64,000 nucleotides of DNA from Parascedosporium putredinis (taxonomy: Eukaryota > Ascomycota > Sordariomycetes > Microascales > Microascaceae): contig CASHTG010000011.1 in the NCBI GenBank assembly GCA_949357655.1, positions 372,001 through 436,000 of the forward strand, in the 5' to 3' direction. Under the pieces are notes generated by a model that saw nothing but the letters and a program-made list of their open reading frames with translations, was not told where the DNA came from and did no database searches. Positions 13,177 to 25,586 of the stretch are shown here, piece after piece. Position 1 is the stretch's first letter; each line of letters begins with the position of its first letter. Made by a program: the position numbers and the translations under genes.

Positions 13177-13194
13177 TAATATCTCCCCTCTTTT
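13177..13194 (-). other. Polypurine tract of the retrotransposon
   Basis: Read on the minus strand this is AAAAGAGGGGAGATATTA, immediately upstream of the left LTR. A purine run in that position primes plus-strand DNA synthesis in LTR elements. It independently supports minus orientation. Confidence 0.6.
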
Positions 13195-14679
13195 AATCTT
13201 TATCCCTAAAGATTTATATTCTCTACCCCCTAGCTCCTATTAAATATAGAGGTACTCCTACTCTATAGTCTTCTTATAGTTAGTCTAACTTCCCCTTCTT
13301 CTTCTTTCCTCTTTCTATATTATAAGCTATTTACTTTCATATATCCCTTATTTATCTACTAATTATCACCTTCTTACTAATACTATTAACTTATTAAGCT
13401 TAATTCCTAAAATACTATATTTATCCTACTTTAAGGGTAATAAAGTTTATCATATAAGTGAGAATTCTTCTTACTATTCTAAGTGCGTTCGTCATAGTTA
13501 GTTATATGATAGTTCCTTAGTGATATCTTCTTATATATACCCCTTTCCTTCCCTATCTAGTATATATACTTCTACTACTTTTCCTAATATCTCTTATAGT
13601 AACTTATCTTCTTTATAAGTAGAAGAAGCTTAAGAAGGAGGAGTCTAATACTAAGTAGGTATTATTTATTCTTTAGACTTAGCTATTAATTACTATTAAC
13701 TATCTTACCTATATCTATCATTTAAAGAAGTTAGTTACTAAGTAGAGCTCTATTATAATTTACTAGGGGATAATAGGTTTAGATAAGGAGGATAGTATTT
13801 CTTTAGAGTATTAGGAGGTAGGTGTTATAAATAATATCCTTTCCTTAGGGGTTTCTAACCCTCTTCCTAACTAGTTAGTTAGGGACCTAGGGGACCTAAG
13901 TCCCTTAGTTTTATTAGATTTCTCTAGTAGAACTAGGCTAGAAGGTTCTAGCTTCTTTTAAGGTATTTAATAAGTTCCTATATATTTTCACTATATTTAA
14001 AATTTTTCTATTTTATTAGGTACTTAATTTTTCTATTATCATTATATCTAAAGTTAAGGATTTTTCTACTTCTTATTTATCTTCTACTAGTTTAACTATA
14101 ATTAACTTTTCTATAGATATATTATTATATACTAGTTTTAGTAGTAATATATAAAAGATAGGGTACTTAAGTCCTATTATAGTTAGTAATTCTAGTTTAT
14201 AGTTAACTTCTAAAATTTTTTATTTAATAATAAATAGTCCTAGTTTTTATAATTAAGTTTATCACTTAGTCTTTTTATAGTGATTTAGGGATCCCTTTTT
14301 CCTACTTTCTTTTAAAGTAGGTAGACCTTACTCCCCTCCTAGAAGGTTAGTCCCTTAATCTTTTTCAATTTATATACCTTATTATTCTTTCTTATATAAA
14401 TTTAAGTTCTATTATAAGTTATTAGTATAGTTTCTTTATTTATTCTACTATTATAATTACTTATTTAGCTACTAAATATTATCCTTATAGTTTAAACCCT
14501 AGTTCTAGTTTAATTCTATAGTTTATATAGAATAGTAATATTCCTATACTTTTATATTTATTTATATTATATATATACTATACTAATAGTAGGTACTTTA
14601 CCTAGTTATCTTAGTCCTAATTAATATAATACTAAAGGTAGGTTTCTATAGTTTAGTTAACTTATTCTACTATTCCCTA

Positions 14680-14965
14680 GGTTTTAGGGTAGTATACTAT
14701 TAATAACTTATAGTATATCCCTAATAGGTCTATAAGATTCTACTAAAACTTAGAGATAAATATACCTCCTCTATCTATATTAACTTCCTTTAGTAGGTTA
14801 TAGTTAGCTAGTATAGTTTATAGGAATAGGTTAGTAAACTTTAGTATATTTATTACTTCTCTATAAGGTATAAAATATATATACCTTATTAGCCTATCTA
14901 TAACTACTATAATATTATTATATTTTTAACTTATAATTAGATCTTCTAACTTAGGTAACTTAACT
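14680..14965 (-). pseudogene. Integrase core remnant of the Ty3/gypsy element
   Basis: The minus-strand translation, with RIP stops, reads VVIDRL, then an FIPYRE-like block, KEVNIDRGGIF, and a YYPKT end that corresponds to the YHPQT of gypsy integrases. Spacing and order match the DDE catalytic core. Multiple in-frame stops (TGG and CAG/CAA turned into TAG/TAA) show it is dead. Confidence 0.85.
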
Positions 14966-15599
14966 ATAAAGTCTATAGTTATACTTTACTATAGTACTTT
15001 AGGTACTAGTATAGGTTATAGAAGTCTATATAGTTTATATCTATTTACTTTATTCTTAGTATATAAGTTATATTTAGTAACTTCCTCTTATATTAATTTC
15101 CTAAGGTTTTTGATTATATAGCTACCTAGTATCTTACTTACTATTTTAGTGATACCTAAGTATCCTCCTCTTAGAGACTTATATACTACTTATATAAGAC
15201 TTCTTACTAGATATTCTAATATTAGTTATCCTTAGTAATTATAGTTATTTATAAGGTTTCCTTCTCTATAGTATTCTTTAATAGCTTATATAGTAGGGTA
15301 GCTATACTATAGCTAGTAGCTTATTATAAGCTATTATAAGCTTCTATTAGTATATTTATAAAATACTATTTTCATTTTATTAGGGATTTTCTTAAAGTAG
15401 TTAGGTCTTTAGCTAAGTATATCTACCTTTCTATTTTCTATTCCTTTAATATATATGATTTTAAAGTTATATTCTAATAATATTTTAGCCTATCTAGTTT
15501 ATTACTTATTAAGTTCCTTAGTTATTATAAAGATAGTAAGGTTTTTATAGTCTAAGAATATACTGATTAGGTGCTTTACTCTAATAAAGTAGTGTTTCT

Positions 15600-15725
15600 A
15601 TTCTTTAAAAGCTTCTATAATAGCTATTAACTCTTTATTAGGGATCCTATATTATACTATAAGCCTATTAAGTTTCTTTAATATAAAGGCTATAGGTCTT
15701 AGTTATCCTTTAGGGTCTTATTATC
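15600..15725 (-). pseudogene. RNase H-region remnant of the Ty3/gypsy element
   Basis: The minus-strand reading gives RPIAFILKKLN and then YRIPNKELIAI. This is a mutated form of the RPVAFxSKKL...KELLAI block that joins RT and RNase H in gypsy elements. It lies between the RT and integrase remnants, as expected. Confidence 0.75.
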
Positions 15726-15984
15726 TAAGTTAAGCTCTAATTATATAGTTAGATATATTAGTCTTAACTTTAAATAGTTTATTAGGGTCTATATTATAAA
15801 GTACTAGTTATTTATAGATACTTTATTTTATTTTTAGAATACTTCCTATTATTCTTTTCCCTAAATAAACTAGTTTTCGTTTTTATAAGGTCTATTAAGG
15901 GTTTTACCCTTTTACTATAGTTATATAAGAATTATTAGTAGAAGTTAGTAAAGCCTAAGAAACCTCTTACTTCTATTACTATTT

Positions 15985-16330
15985 ATAGTATAGGCTAGTC
16001 TAAGACTACTTATACTTTAGATTCTTATATTTATATTTCACCTAGTTTGATAGTATAGCTAAGGAAGTCTACTTCCTATATATAGAAGAAGCTCTTCTTA
16101 GGTTCTACTAGTAACTTAGCTTCTTATAGTTTTTATAGTACCTTCTTAATATACTCTTTATATTCTTCTAATATATTAGAGAAGATTAGGATATTATCTA
16201 GGTATACTATAATAAACTAGTTAAGGTACTCCCTAAGTATATAGTTGATTATTATTTAGAATATAGTAGGTATATTAGTTAACCTAAATAGTATAATATA
16301 GTATTTATAGTATCTATACTTTATCCTAAA
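15985..16330 (-). pseudogene. Reverse transcriptase remnant of the Ty3/gypsy element
   Basis: At 16180-16208 the minus strand reads VYLDNILIFS, which is the RT active-site YLDD motif with the second Asp turned to Asn by a G-to-A change. It continues with EEYKEYIKKVL, LLVEPKKSFF and EVDFL, interrupted by stops. The palm-domain order is unmistakable for Ty3/gypsy. Confidence 0.9.
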
Positions 16331-18799
16331 TACTATTTTCTACTTATCTCCTTTCTTAATCCTAATAAGGTTATAGGCTCCTTTTAGGTCTAGGGCTATA
16401 AACTATTTTACTTTCCCTAGTCTATCTTATAACTCTAAGATTAATAGTAGGGGATATCTATTTTTAATAGTATTAGTATTTAGCTATTAGTAGTTAATAT
16501 ATATATATAGTTTTCTATTCTTTTTAGGTATAAAAGTATTAGGTACCTTACTAATAATACTAAGGGTCTAATAAATCCTTTCTTAATATTTTCTTATATA
16601 TACTCCTATAGTTCTTTTAACTATTCTTAGTTAAGGTTATAGATTAGTATAAACTTAGGTATAGCTCCTAATTTAAGGTTAATCTTATAGTCCTACTAGC
16701 TATACTCTAGTAAGCTAGTATTAAGTTCTTTTATAAATACTTTAGTATATTTATAATAGTATAGAGATAAGTTCTATAGTACTTCCTCTCTAGTTCTTAT
16801 TATAACTATACTATATATAGCTCTAGTTTTTCTATTCTATTAGTATTTCCTTCCTTTTAGTAATATATTTAAACTTATAGTAGTAAGCTCTTTAATATAT
16901 ATTATTATATTAAAGGCTCTTAGCTTATTTAAGGTAGACTTTTCTAGTTACTACTACTTAGGGACTAAGTTATCAATAGAGTCTCCTTAGCCCTACTAAG
17001 TAAGCTAATTAGTACTCTAGTCTATTATAGGGTTTTCCTTCCTTAACTATAAGATACCTAGGACTACTAGGTAGCTAATTTATATAATATTAAAGCTAAT
17101 CTATATTTTATAGCTTAAGATATTAATATTAAGGTATATAGTTTCTTATCTAATCTATCTATTATTATAACTAACTAATACTCCTTTATAGTTTACTAAT
17201 ATATATAGGTCTTATTTAAGGTCCTATAGAAGTTATAACTTATTTACTATATCTAGTAAGATGAAGTTTCCTTATATACTACTATTAATTAGGGTATTAT
17301 ACTATTTTCCCCTTATCTATACTATTACCTTAAGGTACTTATCGTTCTATATATTTAGGTTATACTCTTTTTAGTATTATATTCCTTTAGTACTTATAGA
17401 TATTTTTATATATCTAGCTATTCTAGTAGCTAGGTTATATTATTTTCCTAGTAGTAGGATTTATTCTAAGATCTATAATAGCTATCTTACCTTCTCCTTT
17501 AGTTCTTAGTATTCCTATTATTTATTAAGGAATATTTAGTCTCTATTATATCTTTATTAGTACTATTAGTTTTTATATTCTATAACTTTATCTTTAACTT
17601 TCTAGTTATCTTTATTAGTTTTTATATTATCCCTTATAGTATAGTATTATACTTTAATTAGTTATTCTTCTATACTATTGATTTCTTCTTATAGTATAAC
17701 TACTTATTAGTATACTCTAGTGATTTATTTACCTTAGTTACTTAGCTAGTCTATATTTTCTTCTATAGCTATTATATAATACTCTTATTCTTTTTATTAG
17801 GGAATATATATATCTTTTATAAGTTTTTTATACTTTTCCTATTATTTATCTATTTTTCCTATATATTTTTATACTCTCTAGAAGTTATTATAGGTGGTTT
17901 CCTAGTAGGTCTAGAGTTTTTATTATAGGGCTTAGACCTACTACTCTATTTTATAGAGTTTCTTAGAGACTATATCTTCTTAGTTTTCTAGTCTAACTTC
18001 TATTCTTATTTTATTTTATTAGATCTAGCTCCCTATTTCTTCTACCTTCTAGATAGTATTATTAAGTAATATTAGAGGGATATTATCCCCTATCTTTTAA
18101 GGTATTCTAGTTATCTTATATATTCTTCTAGGTTATAGATAAGAAGGTTATACCTTACTATGTTCTTTTCTCTTATTCTATAATATAGTTTATAAGGTCT
18201 TTAAAGTATTCTTTAAATCCTCTATTAATCCCTACTTATTTCCTTAAGTACTATTTATATAGTTATTAAGCCTCTTTTTATTCCTATATTCTAGGTTTCT
18301 ATATAAGTTAGTAGAAGATATGTTATTCTTCCTTAGGGTTTCCTTCTAAGCTTCCTAGTTTTTCCTAATTATAGTCTTTTAACTTTAATCCCTTAGTTTA
18401 TTTAAGGAATCTGATAACTTATACTTAGCTTTATTCTACTAGTTATTCTAGTTTACTTTCTTATAGGTATAGTTCTACTACTTCTAGTAGGTATTCCTAT
18501 AAAATCTTTTTATAATAGATCCCTCTTATTTATTTAAATTGTTTATAATAATCTATAGGTAACTAGTAGGTTATCATTCTAAGCTACTTAGGTCTCTTAG
18601 GGTAGTAACCTACTCTATCCTTTCTATTTTAGTATATATAGTAGTTATTATTATAGTATACTATCTAGTATATAGTACTATAATTAGGTAGCTTACTAAT
18701 ATTTCCTAATTCCTTAGTTTACTTATTATACTACTTCTATCCTATTATAGGTATAGGCTTCTATAGTTTCTTTTCATTTCTAAGGTTATTCCTAGCCCT

Positions 18800-18855
18800 A
18801 CTTTAGTACTCTTATATATAGTAGCCTAGCTTTCTATAATTAAAGTACTCTCTAT
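18800..18855 (-). pseudogene. Gag zinc-knuckle remnant of the Ty3/gypsy element
   Basis: The minus-strand reading YFNYRKLGYYIxEY has the spacing of a CX2CX4HX4C knuckle. Each Cys or His position now reads Tyr, as expected from G-to-A or C-to-T changes. Its place upstream of RT in element orientation fits gag. Confidence 0.7.
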
Positions 18856-19846
18856 TTTTACTTAGGGGTACCTTATTATTTTTCTAGGCTATATCTAACT
18901 CTATAGGTCTAGTATATATTCCTTAAGAGATATTACTATTCTATTATCTTCCTCTATTAGTATAGTTAGTTCTTCCTACTAGTAGGTAGCTTTATAGGCC
19001 TTATTATTATTTCTCTATTTATTATATATATAGTTAATTATTAATCTTAACTATAAGGTCTATATATTCTCTAAGGTTATTAGGTATATCTATAACCTTA
19101 GTGATTTTATCTTTTACTTCTTCCTTAAGTCCTTTATAGAATTATATAATTATAGGCTTATTATCCTAGTTAAGGTATACTATGATTTATTAGAACCTAC
19201 TAATATACTTAGATACTAATATCTTCTATTAAATCTCCTAGAGTTATTATTATATAGACTTATCTTTATTAGGATCTCTAAATACTCCCTTAATAGCTTC
19301 CTCTATTTCTTTATAGTCCTTAAAGATCCTCTTAGTATTTTCATTTTATTTTAATAGAGTATTTTTATAATAGTCTCTTAGTATAGGCTTAAACTAAGTA
19401 GTAGTATCTCCCCTTAGGTTACCTATAGTAGCTAGCACCTTAGCATCATCTACCTAGATACTATAGTGGTTATAGTATACCCTTATATAGGTGAGGAAGC
19501 TTTAGAGCTTTCCTTATTCTCCTAAGAACTTCTCTAGTAGTGGGAAGGGTACCTTAGGCTTAGTGATCTTAGTAGCTATTTCCTTCTAGGCTATAGTTAG
19601 GGCTTTAATTAGGCCTTCTATAATATTAGTATATTCTAGGGTGAGAACTCTAGCTTATACTACTATAAGTTCCTTAGCCCTAGCTTTATTATCAGTAGTA
19701 AGTTTTTCTTTTTCTACCTATAGCTTCTAGATTACTTCTACTATCTATTCCTTACTTACTAAAGGTATTTAGGTAGAGGATGATCTATCTCCTACTATAG
19801 TTAGTACTATCTAAAAGGGTTACTTACTAAATAGGAGTAGTTAATA

Positions 19847-20258
19847 TATAATATTCTAATACTAGGGTATATTACTTAGGGTTAGGTTATATTAAGGTTA
19901 GAATAGTTAGGGCCTATTAGTAGCTTAGTGAGGTAATTAAATAGTATAATAATATTATTATCTATAATATATATTTAAATATAGGGGTTAAGTATACTTA
20001 AATTGACTATTAGGAAGGATATAGAACCTCCTTCCCTCTAAGATCTACTTACTTCTTTATATAGATAGTGGATTATATTGTCCTATTATGATCTAGGTGA
20101 TCGGTTAGCTCCGATCACTGTGACCACAGTGATCTGGGTCGCCTGGATCACTGGGTGACTGGGGTGATCCCTTTTACCTATAGTTCCTCTAGTCTAGTAT
20201 TTCTGCAGGTCCTCACCGCCTTCCCTGGGCCGCTTCTTCAGGCGGCCAGGTCGTGACA
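19847..20258 (-). repeat. Right LTR, 412 bp (element's 5' LTR)
   Basis: It starts TATAATATTC, the decayed form of TGTGACGTTC in the left copy, and ends GGTCGTGACA. The last 150 bp or so (about 20100-20258) are GC-rich and largely unmutated, the mirror image of the left LTR. Equal length to the left LTR (412 bp) and the flanking AGCAG confirm the boundaries. Confidence 0.92.
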
Positions 20259-20263
20259 AGCAG
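20259..20263. repeat. Target-site duplication AGCAG, right copy
   Basis: It matches 12760-12764 exactly and directly follows the CA end of the right LTR. Confidence 0.9.
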
Positions 20264-20662
20264 GCGTTGCCCTGCTCGCACTCGCATCACGTATTTAAGC
20301 AGGGTGTTCTAACACTAGCTACACTATTAAGATAAAAATAGTAAGCATAATATATAGCTAGAATTTACTAGAATATAATATAATTATAAATATAATTAGA
20401 AAATATATATATATATTTTATTTTATTTTATTTATAAAAGAAATAATAAAAAGATGATAATATAGTTATAAACTTTAATATATTAATTATATTATTTTAA
20501 TTATAAAATTTAAAAGATAATATATAATTATATTTTTAAAAGTTTTATTATATTTAAATATTAAGATTTTAAATATTATTAATTAAAATATTATAAGATT
20601 ATATATAATAATTAAAATTAGTATAATATAATAAAAAATATTAATTTTTATTTCTGAGGTTT

Positions 20663-20664
<2 letters not shown>

Positions 20665-20695
<31 letters not shown>
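20665..20695. repeat. (TA)n microsatellite
   Basis: About 15 TA dinucleotides in a row, followed by further ATATA-type tracts to about 20775. Confidence 0.85.
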
Positions 20696-20698
<3 letters not shown>

Positions 20699-20991
20699 TA
20701 TATAAATTATATAAGATATATAAAATATATAAAATATATATATATATAAAATATATAAAATATATATATATAAATAAAAATATAAAAATATAGTTTAAAA
20801 ATAACTTAAAACTTTTAATAATATATTTTAAAATATTATTTTATATATAAGCTAAAGTAAAGATTAAATAAAAGTAAGTTATAAAGTAAAAATATTTAAA
20901 AGAGATTTTATTATAAATATTATTAAAAAATACCTAATTTTATAAAAGATATATAATATAGAAAAGAGTTTAAATAAAGATTTCTTAAGTT

Positions 20992-21254
20992 AAAATAAAT
21001 AAATAAAATAAATAAAATAAATAAAATAAATAAAATAAATAAAATAAATAAAATAAATAAAATAAATAAAATAAATAAAATAAATAAAATAAATAAAATA
21101 AATAAAATAAATAAAATAAATAAAAAAATAAAATAAATAAAATAAATAAAATAAATAAAATAAATAAAATAAATAAAATAAATAAAATAAATAAAATAAA
21201 TAAAATAAATAAAATAAATAAAATAAATAAAATAAATAAAATAAATAAAATAAA
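20992..21254. repeat. 9-bp minisatellite (AAAATAAAT), about 29 copies
   Basis: A regular tandem array of the 9-mer AAAATAAAT runs for about 263 bp. There is one clear interruption near 21121-21130 where the A-run is longer. The regularity suggests recent expansion by slippage within an otherwise decayed AT-rich block. Confidence 0.9.
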
Positions 21255-21385
21255 ACTTTAGATTTAATATTTAATTTTTATTTAATTTTTATTTAACTAA
21301 GTTTCTTTATTTTTAAAAGACTATTAATAATCTTATCTTATTATATTTAATATTTCTTTTTAAGGAAATCAGTAGTATATACTAA

Positions 21386-24300
21386 GAATGAATTATTCTA
21401 CCCTTGTAAATCCTAGCCCTAGCTTATCCCTTCCCCTTCACTCCCACAAGCTTTCAAATTCTATATGAAAGTCGATTGATGATGAAGGTGCGGAAATACT
21501 CTACAGTACTTTGGCTGGGTCACTTGGTTGTGTCTGTGCGTTATGCCACTTTTGACGCTACCTACTCTAAATCCATTGACCTTTCGCGGAATGAATCCAT
21601 TGGATTTTGGGGTTTGTTCTCCATCGTGCTCCCCGACCGAGGTATTCTAATCCTTGCCTCCACTGCACTATGTATGGATCTATGGGACGAGCTAGACAAG
21701 GGGCCGTGACTCGATCCCTCCCCTCCCATCAGCATATTCGTGCCGCCAGATCAATGGGAGCCTCGATGAGTCGAGTCAGGTTGGATTAATAAGGACCGCG
21801 GACGTTCCACACCATGTCGAGCCTGTTTGGAGTTGGCCGTGCTTTCTGCTCGTTTTGGTGTTAATACTGGAGCTGAACATCAAGGGAGAGAGCAATTGAT
21901 GGGCCCGGTCAAACACCATCGTGGTCCGTGTTGACCGCGTTTGGGCTGCTGGACGCCGCTGTTTGCCTTTTGGGGAATCGACTACCCCTCGAGAGCCGGT
22001 ATCGATTCCTTGGCAAATCTTGTTCATCCTCCGTGGCACGGCCAAGCTGCGATGCCCTACCAAGGCAGACGTCCCGAGGCCCCGTTGCCTGTTTTCTTTA
22101 CGCCATGAGTTCAGTGTCATCTAATAGAGCGCAATCCTCCTCGACGCCACATCGAATACACAACGGGTAGTGACATCCCACGGCAGGCCAGTGCTCTTGG
22201 CTTTCCCCCTACCCTGCGCTGTTTTCTCTCACTGCACTGATTGTTCTGGCCCTCGACAGCCCGGTTCCTCTTCGAAGGCGCTTCGGTCTGTGATACATCC
22301 AGTATTTTCTCAGTGAGCACTCTCGGATATTGAACGTTCCTTGCGCTAGGTCCGATTGATATAGCTAGGAGCTGGTGCTTTTCCTAAAATCGCGCCAAAA
22401 ATAGCTTGGCATTACCTAGTGCATTCAGCCACTTTGCCACTATCGTGGACGCTTCTGAGAGGCGCACACCACGACGATGGCTCGAGTTTTGTTGTTGCTG
22501 TGAATCTTGTATCCGCATTTGGTGACAAAAAAGCAAAGAGGCGTCCCCTCGCATGAGGGCGCGAAAAAAAAAAAGGAGAGACCGCCCGTGATCGTGATCC
22601 TTCATCTTATTGATATTCTTTGAAGGTGCCCCTTTTGTCTTTTGTGACGTGTGGTTTGTGTGTTTGGTTTTGGCACGCAGCGCCTCTTTTCGGGTTCCTG
22701 CATCTCCATTGCAGCTTGATATCATTTGGGCCGCGTCGCTAGGTACAACATCTCCTTTTATCTTCGCTGGCTGTGTTGAGCAAAGAGAATCGGCTTTCCG
22801 CCGTAGTCCTTTGTCGGGCTGTTGATGCCTGGCACGATCTATCAGATCTTCTTAGCTAACAATCTTCTTCTTGTCAAAGTCGACGATAGGCAAATGTGCC
22901 TGGGGCCAGAAGCGGAATCGTGCACAGCTGTCAAGGCCATGCGAGGAGCGGTATGTGTTACTCTAGTTTATCTACTAGTACTCGCTAGTGTAGGGCAATG
23001 TGGTCTACATGTAGAGAGCCATGCCGCTCTTCCAACCTCTCGATGGCGCTCGAATTTGGTTCCGCGTGGGTTGTCGTGAAAACAGGCTGGGAAACAAACA
23101 GCGCGTTAACGCAAGGACCTGTAGTCGGTGGCAGGAGAAAAGATTGCAGGATTCTCGTACCCTAGCTATACTGGAATATAATTTTCGTCGTCGCGGCGGC
23201 GTCCGTTCTCCACGACTAGCGTTTGGGTGCGAGTCCACGCTGGTGAGTGTGGACGGACGGCGCCTCTAGCTCGTACATAGATATCACACGGACGGGAACC
23301 TGTCTGTTTACGACAAGTAAATCCCAGCCTCCATCGTCTCTAAGTAAGTCTAATTTCACGCCGCTTCACGTCTCAGGTGCGCCCGGTTGCGAATCATGTT
23401 TCCTCATCCATTGCCGCTGTGACTGCTGCAGTTCCTGAGCAAAGTGATAAATAAAACACCTGCCCCTTATTCCCTTTCCGACCTCCAGGATGCGTCTCTC
23501 GGATCCAACCGCCCCTTCCCAGACCCATGGCTCCAGAGCTTGGCGGGCATCTCTTCCTCATTGCGCGATCTGCCTCCCCTTCTGCCGCCGCAAAATTGGC
23601 CGAATAGGAGGGCATGACCGACACCGTTTGGTGTCCTGCTATTCCCCTTTTCAACTTGAGTTCACCGCCTCTAACTCTGTCACTTTTTCAAGGTAGTCAT
23701 GGACGCTTCATGGTCCAGCGGCCAGAGGGTTGAACAATCCCATGAACGGATATTGCTATAGGTCACGAATTGCGAATGCATTTCCCCGAGCGCACATCTG
23801 TTTCCCATATCATCTTTCCATTTCCTGCTTCTTCTTCAACCGGGCCTCAACATTTTCAAGTCTCAGTCCTACAGTAGGCTCTGGTGTTCTGAGTACCTTG
23901 ACCGGCCGCAGCCCGCGCGTCGTGTTCGTGCCTCTCGCGAAACGATGCCGAACTTGCCGCGTGGCGACTTGCCTGCCCATCAGTAAGGAAAAGAGCATTG
24001 AATGGAATTAAAAACAGGCCTCCATCTCTCGGTGTATACGGTCTCCCCGATAAAAGCCCCCAGGTTAGCGATTCCGCTTCACTAAGCGTGGCCCTTTTTC
24101 CCCTTTGTTCGCGCTCTTGGCGACTTCATCCATAAATCGGCGTCATACTACATGGCGGGTCCTGCATCTCCGCGTCCCTCGATCCCAGAGCGGACGGGTC
24201 GTATACGGCCCTTGGGCGCCCATAGTTCTCACATAGTTTTGCTAATTCCGAAGTACAGTGGCGTGCGAGGCCCAATTGCCATGGATTTCGCCGCCGTCCA

Positions 24301-25018
24301 AATTGGATCCCGACCGAATGAGGGTGGTCTCATCCCCCAGGAACGATTTAAAGTGTGGCCCCGACATGCGATGCTCGTCAACCCACCATTTTTATATTAA
24401 TCCTCGGCCCAAATGGTCGGCAGTATTGCTCCATGCCCATTCACCCGCTGGGCTCATTTCGAGCTTGGCGCTCGCGCAATTTGCGCAGGATTGAGCTTAT
24501 TCCCTCCCGCCGAAGTTGTTGCTCTTTTTAGCCGTCTCGCCAAAGTGCTTTTGCTATTCTTTTCTCGGGGGCCAACACACGGCTTGGCTCGTCTAAATGA
24601 ATGTTGATTTCCCGGAAGAGATACTTGGCTTGCTCGCGGGAAGTGGTTGGATAGTACATGCGCAAGCCTTCGTCACCCGCGGAGAGTGCTCCTCAATCTA
24701 CTCGTCCATGGATGGGCGGGATTGGTTCCTGAAGGAGGAGGGTTGCTATTTACGCGGTGCCTAACATGTTGAGCTCGTCAAGGACCCTTTCCTTCGCCTG
24801 CCGGCCACGATGGGTATTTAGTCACGGCACCTCCTCTTGCACCGGCCGCTTTTCGTGAGTTCCCTTGGCTTTTACTTGGCTTTCTCTGAACCGCCGTCGC
24901 TTACTTGTCTGATATCCTCCTGCCAGCCACCACACTCGTTTTTCCTCCTGCTTCTTTTCATTTTTGAAACCTCCCGCCAACAACACACACAAAAAGCCAA
25001 CAAAGTCGAATAAACAAA
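21386..25018. other. Intergenic region, no gene recognised
   Basis: About 3.6 kb of ordinary composition. Frames up to 115 codons exist but none shows domain motifs, a signal peptide with intron logic, or conserved blocks. The last few hundred bases (24850-25018) end with a pyrimidine-rich stretch and CACAAAATGG, which suits the promoter and leader of the gene at 25019. Confidence 0.5.
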
Positions 25019-25586
25019 ATGGTCCATCTCGCTACCTGCGTCACCCTCTTCGCGGCGGCCGCTGCCGCTGTCGCCCCTGCCCGCCGCCACGACGGTGAGG
25101 ACCACGCCGCTGGCGCCGAGGCCGGTGGCATCGTCATCGGCACCCCGTCTCCCGGTGCCATCGTCCCCGACGTTCCCGGAAAGCCTTCTTTCGTTTTCCC
25201 CCTCCTCCCCCAAGCCCACCGGCCACGGACACGGTGACGACGAGGAGGATGAGGATGACGAGGAGTGGGATGACGATGAGGAGGACGAGGATGAGGAGGA
25301 TGATGATGACTACGGTCACGGCCACGGCGGCTGGGGTGACCACGGCGGTCACGGTGGCAAGTGGGGCGACAAGGAGTCTGCCGCTCCCACCAAGCCCGGC
25401 CCCGTGCCCACCGCGGCTCCCGAGCCCAGCACCGTGCCCGAGCCTGAGGTCTCTGGCACCGAGAGCGGCGCCGACGCTGCCACCCCCGCTCCCTCGGGCC
25501 CCCTTGTCGTTTCTGGCGCTTCCACCGTCGGCGCCACCTGGGCTCTCGTCGCTGCCCTTGCTGCCTCTGTCGCCTACCTTGCCTAG
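25019..25586 (+). CDS. GPI-type cell-surface protein, acidic and His/Gly-rich
   Basis: The start ATG 25019 sits in CAAAATGG, a good fungal context. Residues 1-19 or so (MVHLATCVTLFAAAAAAVA) form a signal peptide. The middle has a run of about 25 Asp/Glu residues, then a GHGHGGWGDHGGHGGKWG stretch. A Pro/Ala/Thr/Glu-rich linker and the hydrophobic tail STVGATWALVAALAASVAYL follow, typical of a GPI-attachment signal. The frame changes in the C-run near 25190-25207 (net one extra or two missing bases), between the signal peptide half and the acidic half. The His/Gly and acidic blocks could bind metal ions, which is inference. No named family recognised. Confidence 0.75.

Larger units (their letters stand above)
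12765..20258 (-). mobile_element. RIP-degenerated Ty3/gypsy LTR retrotransposon
   Basis: The 7,494-bp element is bounded by two 412-bp LTRs and the AGCAG duplication. Coding orientation is minus. A Gag zinc knuckle near 18.83 kb, reverse transcriptase near 16.19 kb, an RNase H-region block near 15.65 kb and the integrase core at 14.69-14.96 kb follow the gag-RT-RH-IN order of Ty3/gypsy (Metaviridae). Frames are shattered by TAA/TAG codons and the interior is extremely AT-rich, with C-to-T and G-to-A changes, which fits RIP. No intact open reading frame remains, so it cannot move on its own. The outer tips of both LTRs have escaped most mutation. Confidence 0.95.
20264..21385. other. AT-rich block with simple repeats
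   Basis: After about 55 bp of ordinary flank (to about 20318) the sequence becomes almost pure A/T until about 21385. It then returns to normal composition. No transposon ends or coding motifs survive. It may be an older, fully RIP-eroded repeat beside the gypsy element. Confidence 0.6.

Noticed and set aside
20992..21254. Possible CRISPR-like or centromeric array
   Set aside because: Units are contiguous 9-mers without spacers. It is a simple minisatellite.
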